DNA of 10,628 bases, from assembly GCA_002404675.1 (NCBI GenBank), contig DHKE01000067.1, positions 19,406 to 30,033 on the forward strand, given 5' to 3'. The position numbers were made by a program, and so were the translations under genes. Below, in pieces: positions 1 through 5,690 of the stretch (position 1 is its first letter; each line of letters starts with the position of its first letter). Below the pieces are notes generated by a model. It saw nothing but the letters and a program-made list of their open reading frames with translations, was not told the DNA's origin and made no database searches. This DNA comes from Porphyromonadaceae bacterium UBA4702. Lineage in GTDB: Bacteria > Bacteroidota > Bacteroidia > Bacteroidales > Muribaculaceae.

Positions 1-1470
1 TTCTGGGAGCTTGTGGGTGTCTCCTCTTACCTGCTCATCGGTTTCTACTACAAGCTGCCGTCAGCAGTCTCGGCCTGCAAGAAGGCGTTTATCGTCACAC
101 GTTTTGCAGACCTTGGCTTCCTCATCGGTATCCTCGTGCTGTCGTTCTATACCAACACGTTTGACTTTATCCCGATGACCAGCGACCCGCAGAATGTGCT
201 GGCGTCAACCGGCGGAGCGACATTCCTCGGCGGCTCTGCGCTGACTTGGGCGTTGATACTCATCTTTGTCGGCGGTATGGGCAAGTCTGCAATGATGCCG
301 CTGCATATCTGGCTGCCTGATGCAATGGAAGGCCCGACCCCGGTGTCTGCGCTTATCCATGCTGCAACAATGGTTGTCGCCGGTGTTTACCTGGTGGCTC
401 GTATGTTCCCGATTTACCTGCTCGAGGAGGTCGCCCTGACATTCATTACTGTCATCGGCGCGATTACGGCATTCTACGCTGCAGTCGTGGCTTGCTGCCA
501 GATTGACATCAAGCGAGTGCTGGCGTTCTCGACTATTTCTCAGATTGCGTTCATGATGGTGTCGCTCGGCGTGGCGCGTCCTGAACTGCATGAGGGCCTC
601 GGATACATGTCCTCGATGTTCCACCTGTTCACGCACGCTATGTTCAAGGCGTTGCTGTTCCTCGGTGCCGGTGCATTGATACATGCAGTCCACTCCAACG
701 ACTACACTGCCATGGGCGGTCTGCGCAAGTATATGCCTATCACTCACTGGACGTTCCTCATCGGCTGTCTCGCCATTGCGGGTATCTGGCCTTTCGCCGG
801 CTTCTTCTCCAAGGATGAGATGCTGAGCGCGATGTTCTCCAACCACTGGTTCTGGGGCGCATGGATGACTATGGTAGCCGGCCTGACCGCCTTCTATATG
901 TTCCGTCTCTACTACCTCATCTTCTGGTGGGAGGACAATCCTCACCACAAGGAGCACCGTCCGCATGACGCGCCGTGGCAGATGTCGCTGCCGCTCATCA
1001 TCCTCGCAGTCGTTTCCTGCGTGGCTGGTTTCATACCCTTTGGCGAGTTCGTGACCTGGAACCGCGAGGCTTACGAAATTCACATTGACCCGACAGTCGC
1101 CTCGGTTTCGCTCGTTGTCGCTATTGCGGCTATCGCACTCGCGACGGTGATGTACCGCAAGAAGAACTCTATCCCGAGCAAGCTCAAGAACGCCATGCCC
1201 GGCCTGTGGCAGGCAGCTCACCGCCGCTTCTACTGGGACGAGATTTATATGTTCATTACCCACAAGTTCATCTTCAACGTGATCTGCCGCAGCATCGCAT
1301 GGTTTGACCGTCATGTCATCGACGCTACCATGGACGGCTTCGCCAAAATCACCAACCGCGCCTCTGTCGCTATCAAGGGCATGCAGAGCGGTGCTATACA
1401 GACCTACGTCGTATGGTACTTCATCGGCGCTGCGCTGCTTGCGGGTATCACCTGGATTTGTCTACTCTAA
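1..1470 (+). CDS. nuoL: NADH-quinone oxidoreductase subunit L (NuoL), 5' end missing
   Basis: This is an antiporter-like membrane subunit of respiratory complex I. It is the most distal of the proton channels and carries the long lateral helix. The frame is open from base 1, giving 489 C-terminal residues; E. coli NuoL has 613, so roughly 140 are missing upstream. The window begins at the helix-5 motif FWELVG, whose Glu (window residue 3) corresponds to E. coli E144. The helix-7 lysine is in GGMGKSAMMP (residue 95), followed by the family signature LPDAMEGPTPVSALIHAATM. The helix-10 region motif THAMFKALLF (K216) and the helix-12 motif AGFFSKDE (K271) are also present, so all expected channel residues after helix 5 are intact. 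The C-terminal part has the amphipathic lateral-helix region and a last transmembrane helix ending in WICLL. nuoM and nuoN follow directly, which fits a nuo operon rather than an Mrp antiporter. Identity is very secure. Confidence 0.97.
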   Translation, partial: FWELVGVSSYLLIGFYYKLPSAVSACKKAFIVTRFADLGFLIGILVLSFYTNTFDFIPMTSDPQNVLASTGGATFLGGSALTWALILIFVGGMGKSAMMPLHIWLPDAMEGPTPVSALIHAATMVVAGVYLVARMFPIYLLEEVALTFITVIGAITAFYAAVVACCQIDIKRVLAFSTISQIAFMMVSLGVARPELHEGLGYMSSMFHLFTHAMFKALLFLGAGALIHAVHSNDYTAMGGLRKYMPITHWTFLIGCLAIAGIWPFAGFFSKDEMLSAMFSNHWFWGAWMTMVAGLTAFYMFRLYYLIFWWEDNPHHKEHRPHDAPWQMSLPLIILAVVSCVAGFIPFGEFVTWNREAYEIHIDPTVASVSLVVAIAAIALATVMYRKKNSIPSKLKNAMPGLWQAAHRRFYWDEIYMFITHKFIFNVICRSIAWFDRHVIDATMDGFAKITNRASVAIKGMQSGAIQTYVVWYFIGAALLAGITWICLL

Positions 1471-1502
1471 CCTCATATTGCTTAGCAGAAAAATCTTCGA
1501 TT

Positions 1503-3017
1503 ATGTTTTCAAATATCTTAATCTGGTTTGTAATAGTTCCTGTCCTCATGCTGATAGGATTAGGCCTGTGCCGCAACAGCAGTATGAAGGCTATCCGCAC
1601 GGTGATGGTGATAGGCAGCACGATACTGATGGCATTGGCCATCTGGCTCTGTGTTGACTTCCTGGGACAGCGTGCGGCAGGTGTGACCGACGAAATGCTC
1701 TATACCGGCTCTTGGTGCTGGTACAAGCCTCTCAATATCAACCTTGCTGTGGGTGTTGACGGCATTTCCGTGCTGATGTTGATGCTGTCGGCGGTAATCG
1801 TGTTTGCCGGCACATTCGCCTCATGGAAAATCAACCCGCTCCCCAAGAACTTCTTCCTCTGGTTTACGCTCCTGTCAACCGGCGTGTTCGGTTTCTTCAT
1901 CTCGATAGACATCTTCACCATGTTCATGTTCTACGAGGTGGCCCTTATCCCGATGTACCTGCTGATAGGCTTCTGGGGCACCGGCCGCAAGGAGTATTCG
2001 GCGATGAAGCTGACGCTGATGCTTATGGGCGGCTCAGCCTTCCTGATGCTCGGCCTGTTCGGCATCTACTGGCATTCAAGTGCCGACGCATCGCAGCTGA
2101 CATGGAACATCCTCGAAATTTCGCATAATGGCGCGATACCTGCCGGGTGGCAGAACTACCTGTTTGTGCTGACATTCGTCGGCTTCGGTGTGCTGGGCGC
2201 GATGTTCCCCTTCCACACATGGAGTCCTGACGGTCACGCTTGCGCCCCGACAGCGGTGTCGATGCTTCACGCCGGCGTGCTTATGAAACTCGGCGGCTAC
2301 GGCTGCTTCCGTATCGCTATTTTCCTGCTCCCGCAGGCTGCCAACGAGCTGTCGTGGATATTCATCATCCTGACCGGCATAAGCATCGTCTATGGTGCGT
2401 TCTCCGCTTGCGTTCAGACAGACCTGAAGTACATCAACGCTTACTCGTCAGTCTCGCACTGCGGCATGGTGCTTTTCGCCATCCTCATGCTCAACACCAC
2501 GGCAATGACCGGCGCTATCATGCAGATGCTCTCACACGGTCTGATGACAGCCCTCTTCTTTGCCCTAATCGGTATGATATACGGACGTACGCACACTCGT
2601 GACATCCGCCAGATGGGCGGTCTGATGAAGATAATGCCTTACCTCGGTGTCTGCTACATGATAGCTGGTTTCGCATCGCTAGGCCTGCCGGGTCTCAGCG
2701 GCTTCGTAGCCGAGATGACAATCTTCTTCGGCAGCTTCGAGCATACGGACATGTTCCACCGTTGCTTCGTGATAGCAGCTACCTGCTCTATCGTGATAAC
2801 AGCGGTCTACATCCTGCGTGTAGTCGGCAAGCTCCTCCACGGCCCTGTTCAGGACGAGCATCACCTCGCACTGACCGACGCTACATGGTTCGAGCGTGTC
2901 GCAACCGTGGTGCTGATACTCTGCATCGCCGGCATAGGCTGCTTCCCCAACTGGATCAACGACACGATTCAGCACAGCTTTGAGCCTATCATCAACGCTC
3001 TCGCAGTGGCACAGTAA
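1503..3017 (+). CDS. nuoM: NADH-quinone oxidoreductase subunit M (NuoM)
   Basis: This is the middle antiporter-like proton-pumping subunit of complex I, in the inner membrane, 504 residues and normal in length. The ATG at 1503 is chosen because it lies 32 bases after the nuoL stop and starts with a typical first helix (MFSNILIWFV). The open frame runs further upstream, but only inside nuoL. Visible residues are: helix-5 Glu in FYEVALIPMY (E145), the signature FHTWSPDGHACAPTAVSMLH (from about residue 237), helix-8 Lys in AGVLMKLGGYG (K262), TDLKYINAYSSVSHCG, and helix-12 Glu in SGFVAEMTIFFGSF (E404). The oddity is helix 7. Where E. coli reads FAVKMPVVP (K234), this protein reads FGVLGAMFP, so the normally invariant lysine aligns with Leu231. 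Nothing else suggests a damaged gene. No Shine-Dalgarno sequence is seen, as is usual in Bacteroidota. It is presumably cotranscribed with nuoL and nuoN. Confidence 0.97.
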   Translation: MFSNILIWFVIVPVLMLIGLGLCRNSSMKAIRTVMVIGSTILMALAIWLCVDFLGQRAAGVTDEMLYTGSWCWYKPLNINLAVGVDGISVLMLMLSAVIVFAGTFASWKINPLPKNFFLWFTLLSTGVFGFFISIDIFTMFMFYEVALIPMYLLIGFWGTGRKEYSAMKLTLMLMGGSAFLMLGLFGIYWHSSADASQLTWNILEISHNGAIPAGWQNYLFVLTFVGFGVLGAMFPFHTWSPDGHACAPTAVSMLHAGVLMKLGGYGCFRIAIFLLPQAANELSWIFIILTGISIVYGAFSACVQTDLKYINAYSSVSHCGMVLFAILMLNTTAMTGAIMQMLSHGLMTALFFALIGMIYGRTHTRDIRQMGGLMKIMPYLGVCYMIAGFASLGLPGLSGFVAEMTIFFGSFEHTDMFHRCFVIAATCSIVITAVYILRVVGKLLHGPVQDEHHLALTDATWFERVATVVLILCIAGIGCFPNWINDTIQHSFEPIINALAVAQ

Positions 3018-3052
3018 AACCTAATGTATTGAATATATAAAATCGATTGAAA

Positions 3053-4528
3053 ATGGATTACTCACAATTCGGAACAATGTTTCCCGAGCTCATAGTACTC
3101 GGCGTATTCCTGATAGTGTTCTTGTTCGATACATTCTCAGGTAGCCGTGCGAAAGCCGCAGTCACTCCGCTTGCCGTCATCCTGTTTGGCGTGGCTACGG
3201 TGGCTATGTGGTTCATCCCACGCTGCGGCGTAGATGCCTTTGAGGGCATGTATGTCAACGACAGCGCGACAATGGCGATAAAGAATATCTTGAACCTCGG
3301 CGTGTTCATCGTCCTGCTGCAGGCTATACGCTGGTCAGACACCGAATCCGGCAAGCTGCGCAAGGCAGAGTTCTTCGAGCTGCTGTTCGTGACGCTCTTC
3401 GGCATGTACCTCATGATAAGCGCGCGCCACTTCCTGCTCTTCATCATCGGTCTCGAGTCTGCATCGCTTCCCCTCGCGGCAATGGTGGCTTTCGACAAGA
3501 AACGCTACGAGAGCAACGAGGCGGCTATCAAATATGTGATGACGGCAGTGTTCTCTTCGGCAGTCCTCATGATGGGCCTGTCATTCGTGTATGCTTGCTC
3601 TGGCACCGGCTCGCTCTATTTCGCGGACATCGCTGATGCTGTGATGAACGGCTCTCATTCAGGCATGCTGATAACAGCATTGGCATTCGTGATGGCTGGC
3701 ATTGGCTTCAAGCTCTCGCTCGTGCCGTTCCACCTCTGGACTGCCGACGTTTACCAAGGAGCTCCGACAGCTGTCACCAGCTACCTTTCGGTCATCTCCA
3801 AAGGCTCTGCCGCGTTTGCATTCTTCATCATTTTCGTTCAGGTGTTCGGCACTGTTTACAGCCAGGTATGGGAATGGATGCTCTATGCAATCATTATCCT
3901 GACTATCACGGTCGGCAACCTGTTCGCAATACGCCAGCGCAACATGAAACGCTTCATGGCGTTCTCCTCTGTTTCGCAGGCCGGTTACATCATGCTCGGC
4001 ATAATCGCCGCAAGCACCCTCGGACTGACTTCCATGATGTTCTACATTCTGGTGTATGTGTTCAGCAACCTCGGCGTTTTTGCTGTGATAGCAGCCATAG
4101 AGAACAAGACCGGCAAAGTCGGCATGGACGACTACAACGGACTGCACAAGACTAACCCGTGGCTGTCATTCGCAATGACACTCGCAGTGTTCTCGCTCGC
4201 CGGCATCCCGCCCTTCGCTGGCTTCTTCAGCAAGTTCCTGATATTCACGTCAGCCACTCAGTCTGGTTCTGTAGCTCTCTACGTGCTTGTGCTGATAGCG
4301 TTGATCAACACCATCGTTTCACTCTACTACTACCTCCTCGTGGTCAAGGCTATGTGGGTTTCCCCCGGGGAGCCGACTATCGAGAAGTTCCGTTCAACGC
4401 TTTCGGAGCGTGCCGGAATGTGGATTTGCGTTGTGGGTATCGTGTTTATCGGTCTTGTAAGCTGCATCTACCAGTGGATTGAGACATCGGTCGCTGATGT
4501 GCCGAACCTGATAAGCCAGTGCATCTGA
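3053..4528 (+). CDS. nuoN: NADH-quinone oxidoreductase subunit N (NuoN)
   Basis: This is the third antiporter-like subunit of complex I, in the membrane arm nearest the quinone-binding part. It has 491 residues, about the usual length. The ATG at 3053 (MDYSQFG) is preferred over the in-frame TTG at 3047. It lies 35 bases after nuoM. The expected proton-path residues are visible: helix-5 Glu in IIGLESASLP (E135), helix-7 Lys in GIGFKLSLVPFHLW (K220), the signature ADVYQGAPTAVTSYL, helix-8 Lys in VISKGSAA (K250), and helix-12 Lys in AGFFSKFLIF (K394). RNMKRFMAFSSVSQAGY is the conserved loop-helix segment after helix 9 or 10. It is the last gene of the nuo cluster, and a hairpin terminator follows. 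The sequence is intact and its codon use matches nuoL and nuoM. Confidence 0.97.
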   Translation: MDYSQFGTMFPELIVLGVFLIVFLFDTFSGSRAKAAVTPLAVILFGVATVAMWFIPRCGVDAFEGMYVNDSATMAIKNILNLGVFIVLLQAIRWSDTESGKLRKAEFFELLFVTLFGMYLMISARHFLLFIIGLESASLPLAAMVAFDKKRYESNEAAIKYVMTAVFSSAVLMMGLSFVYACSGTGSLYFADIADAVMNGSHSGMLITALAFVMAGIGFKLSLVPFHLWTADVYQGAPTAVTSYLSVISKGSAAFAFFIIFVQVFGTVYSQVWEWMLYAIIILTITVGNLFAIRQRNMKRFMAFSSVSQAGYIMLGIIAASTLGLTSMMFYILVYVFSNLGVFAVIAAIENKTGKVGMDDYNGLHKTNPWLSFAMTLAVFSLAGIPPFAGFFSKFLIFTSATQSGSVALYVLVLIALINTIVSLYYYLLVVKAMWVSPGEPTIEKFRSTLSERAGMWICVVGIVFIGLVSCIYQWIETSVADVPNLISQCI

Positions 4529-4534
4529 TATAGC

Positions 4535-4560
4535 ACTTCGGTTATACTATAACGGGAAGT
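4535..4560 (+). promoter_or_regulatory. Hairpin that competes with the nuoN terminator
   Basis: ACTTC (4535-4539) can pair with GAAGT (4556-4560), and inside it GTTAT (4541-4545) with ATAAC (4549-4553), closing a three-base ACT loop. The segment 4556-4560 is also the base of the left arm of the terminator stem, so both structures cannot form fully at once. This is the geometry of an anti-terminator or attenuator. It could equally be a chance pairing, because the terminator stem is clearly more stable. It contains no ORF and no known riboswitch motif that I recognise. Confidence 0.3.
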
Positions 4561-4589
4561 CCGGGGGGCAGTCGCTCCTCGGGCTTCTT
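4554..4589 (+). terminator. Rho-independent-like terminator after nuoN
   Basis: The left arm 4556-4568 (GAAGTCCGGGGGG) pairs with 4575-4587 (CTCCTCGGGCTTC) over 13 pairs, three of them G-T wobbles. The loop is the six bases CAGTCG, and two more G-T pairs can extend the base. A T-rich but interrupted stretch (TTGCATTTTC) follows. The position 25 bases after the nuoN stop fits the end of the nuo operon. The weak T tract means readthrough is possible. Confidence 0.7.
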
Positions 4590-4627
4590 GCATTTTCAGA
4601 CCTTAATATTCCGTAAATTGGGGGGCT

Positions 4628-4659
4628 CGGCTTAAACTAAGCCGCTGACCGGCCGTCAG
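4628..4659. repeat. Two abutting inverted repeats over the predicted promoter
   Basis: CGGCTTA-AAC-TAAGCCG (4628-4644) is a perfect 7-base dyad with a 3-base centre. It is immediately followed by CTGAC-CGGCC-GTCAG (4645-4659), a perfect 5-base dyad with a 5-base centre. The first covers the -35-like AAC and the second contains the -10-like GTC. As DNA they could be operator sites. If transcription came from further upstream, they would form two stacked RNA hairpins in the leader. Which applies cannot be decided from sequence. Confidence 0.5.
4632..4657 (+). promoter_or_regulatory. ECF-sigma-type promoter upstream of the LTxxQ gene (predicted)
   Basis: TTAAAC (4632-4637) is followed after 17 bases by GTC (4655-4657, within CCGTCAGATAT). 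An AAC -35 core and a CGTC -10 core at 16-17 bases is the general pattern for group IV (ECF) sigma factors. Transcription would begin at about 4663-4667, giving a leader of about 30 bases before the ATG at 4694. A G-rich run (GGGGGGCTCGG) lies just upstream. The same TTAAAC-N17-GTC layout occurs again at 5367-5392. It is inferred from pattern only. No competing primary-sigma -7 box of good quality is seen here; TAAATTGG at 4614 is a weak candidate. Confidence 0.45.
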
Positions 4660-4693
4660 ATATGTAAATGTGAAACCAAAAACTCATCAGAAT

Positions 4694-5266
4694 ATGAAAA
4701 GAACAATTCTTTCGATAGCTGCAGCCCTCATCTGTCTGGGCGGTGCAACGGCAATTGCGTCAAACTGCGGTGCTGAAAAGAAGACTAAGACAGAGCAGTC
4801 ATGCTGCGGCAAGGACAAGAAGCATGGCAAACGCGCACGCAAGGATGCCTGCGGCGAGAAGAAATCTTGCCGTCCAACGCATTGCGGCAAGGGCGACGCA
4901 GCGCGTACGATCATGAACACAATGCTCGATGGCATCGAGCTGACCGACTTGCAGCGTCAGCAGGTGCAGCGGATTGAGCAGCAGACACGTGAGGAACTGA
5001 ACGGCATGACCGACATAACGAGCAAGCAGTACAAGAAGGCGTTGAAGAACAGCCGCAAGAGACTCGAGAAAGTACTGACCAAGGAGCAAAAGGCAGTCCT
5101 CGATGCAAACTGCCGCATTACAGAGCGTCGAGCTGAAATGCGCAAGGAGAACAAAGCCATAAGGGCGAATGTCAAGGCTGCCAAGGAGGACATCCGCGAG
5201 ATGAAGAAGGATTTGCGCAAGGCCAAGGTCGAACTCAAGAACGCCACCAAGACCGACAAGAAGTGA
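4694..5266 (+). CDS. Small exported LTxxQ (CpxP/Spy-like) protein with a Cys-rich segment
   Basis: This is a 190-residue protein with a clear signal peptide (MKRTILSIAAALICLGGATAIA, cleavage probably near residue 22), so it is expected in the periplasm. Residues 25-64 are rich in Lys and hold six Cys (25, 37, 38, 53, 59, 64) plus His44 and His63. Then come two LTxxQ motifs 45 residues apart, LTDLQ at 83-87 and LTKEQ at 128-132, within long charged helices. The C-terminal third (140-190) is very basic and probably a coiled coil. Paired LTxxQ motifs are typical of the periplasmic stress proteins CpxP and Spy and of related Bacteroidota proteins, which act as chaperones, metal-stress proteins or signalling inhibitors. 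The exact role here is unknown. The ATG at 4694 is preferred over the in-frame GTG at 4670 because the signal peptide starts there. It stands alone between nuoN and the DUF3822 operon, behind a predicted ECF-type promoter. The family call is moderately sure; the function is not. Confidence 0.8.
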   Translation: MKRTILSIAAALICLGGATAIASNCGAEKKTKTEQSCCGKDKKHGKRARKDACGEKKSCRPTHCGKGDAARTIMNTMLDGIELTDLQRQQVQRIEQQTREELNGMTDITSKQYKKALKNSRKRLEKVLTKEQKAVLDANCRITERRAEMRKENKAIRANVKAAKEDIREMKKDLRKAKVELKNATKTDKK

Positions 5267-5279
5267 CAGCTATAGTTTT

Positions 5280-5297
5280 CTCCGAGAACTCCGAGAG
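5280..5297. repeat. Two-copy 9-base tandem repeat
   Basis: CTCCGAGAA (5280-5288) is followed directly by CTCCGAGAG (5289-5297). It lies 13 bases after the stop of the LTxxQ gene. It does not form a good hairpin and no function is suggested. Confidence 0.4.
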
Positions 5298-5366
5298 AAC
5301 ATCCTCAAGTAAAGGTAGCGGTGTTTTTGACTTAGAAAAATTTTTTCGGGGAAAGTGGGGCGGGGG

Positions 5367-5392
5367 TTAAACCTTTTCGCGGCTCGCGTGTC
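5367..5392 (+). promoter_or_regulatory. Second ECF-sigma-type promoter-like element (orphan)
   Basis: TTAAACCTTTTC (5367-5378) is followed, with 17 bases between AAC and GTC, by GTGTCTAC (5388-5395). The run AACCTTTT at the -35 and GTCTA at the -10 resembles promoters that I recall upstream of ECF sigma-factor genes in Bacteroidota. An A5T6 tract (5336-5346) and a G-rich run (5348-5366) lie just upstream, the A/T part possibly acting as an UP element. Predicted transcription would start near 5398-5402. No ECF sigma or anti-sigma gene follows. The transcript could serve the 44-codon ORF at 5441, or give DUF3822-rsmD-ribBA a leader of about 290 bases. Confidence 0.5.
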
Positions 5393-5409
5393 TACAAGAT
5401 ATAAGGTGA

Positions 5410-5455
5410 TTGTCGCAGACATTGCCTGAATAATAAAACAATGCTATCGCGACAA
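5410..5455 (+). promoter_or_regulatory. Leader hairpin enclosing an ATG
   Basis: TTGTCGC (5410-5416) pairs perfectly with GCGACAA (5449-5455). Inside, CATTG (5420-5424) pairs with CAATG (5439-5443), leaving a small asymmetric internal loop and a 14-base A/T-rich apical loop. The inner right arm contains the ATG at 5441-5443, so the folded RNA would hide that start codon. The hairpin begins just after the predicted transcription start of the ECF-type promoter. It is not terminator-like because no T tract follows. Confidence 0.4.
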
Positions 5456-5575
5456 AACGGTGATCGGGTCGAGGCCTGGTTGCCGTTTTCTTTTTATCCG
5501 CTTGTCCGTGCCTTGTTTCGCCGCCGTTGCCGCTGTATTCTCGTGTTTCCTTCAGATGCATGCGCGATTATATGA
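5441..5575 (+). CDS. Possible 44-residue ORF or gene remnant
   Basis: The ATG at 5441 lies about 49 bases after the ECF-type -10 element and opens a frame of 44 residues, beginning MLSRQNGDRVEAWLPF and containing an Arg/Cys cluster (FRRRCRCIL). It has no signal peptide and no family resemblance that I recognise. The position is where an ECF sigma factor would start, so it could be a decayed gene start, but the residues do not show sigma region 2. It may be non-coding. A 63-residue frame at 5460-5651 overlaps it and is no more convincing. Confidence 0.15.
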   Translation: MLSRQNGDRVEAWLPFSFYPLVRALFRRRCRCILVFPSDACAII

Positions 5576-5614
5576 AGCCAGAGCGGACGGGCCGCCAAGG
5601 CTGTGGGCTGAGAA

Positions 5615-5646
5615 TTTCGATATTCGGCGGATTTTGCCTAACTTTG
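5615..5646 (+). promoter_or_regulatory. Primary-sigma (Bacteroidota-type) promoter for the DUF3822-rsmD-ribBA operon
   Basis: TAACTTTG (5639-5646) matches the Bacteroidota -7 consensus TAnnTTTG fully. TTTC (5615-5618) is a near match to the -33 TTTG box, 20 bases upstream. Transcription would start at about 5650-5654, which places a GTG start codon about 38 bases downstream and argues against the TTG at 5661 as the start. Confidence 0.6.
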
Positions 5647-5690
5647 CATAGCAAAAGGGATTGCTCCCGACGTTATCAAACATACCGAAA

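Larger units (their letters stand above)
5267..5690. other. 424-base intergenic region before the DUF3822 gene
   Basis: No convincing gene lies here. The stretch holds, in order: a short tandem repeat, an A-tract/T-tract junction (5336-5346), an ECF-type promoter-like element, a hairpin enclosing the start of a 44-codon ORF, and a primary-sigma-type promoter for the DUF3822 gene. I see no strong terminator for the LTxxQ gene in the first 70 bases. The layout (ECF-type promoter, about 50 bases of leader, then an ATG) is what one would expect at the start of an autoregulated ECF sigma-factor gene. No sigma-factor sequence follows in any forward frame. Confidence 0.5.

Noticed and set aside
205..1314. 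Long antisense frame (369 codons) opposite nuoL
   Set aside because: The translation is rich in His, Arg and Glu with no domain, and it lies fully inside an unmistakable nuoL. It arises from the codon bias of the real gene.
1413..1502. Earlier start for nuoM inside nuoL
   Set aside because: It would overlap nuoL by 58 bases and add a non-membrane leader. The ATG at 1503 gives the normal NuoM N-terminus.
1..4528. The three antiporter-like genes as an Mrp-type Na+/H+ antiporter
   Set aside because: The order L-M-N, the lengths and the subunit-specific motifs match complex I. NuoN-type sequence ending the cluster is typical of nuo operons.
4670..4693. GTG start for the LTxxQ protein
   Set aside because: It would put eight extra residues before a textbook signal peptide and lie only a few bases after the predicted transcription start.
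5583..5595. GCGG/CCGC hairpin as a terminator
   Set aside because: The stem is only four pairs and no T tract follows.
5460..5651. 63-codon forward frame as a small membrane protein
   Set aside because: The hydrophobic stretch looks suggestive, but the frame overlaps the promoter region of the DUF3822 gene, the composition is Arg/Cys-rich without a pattern, and there is no sign of a start region.
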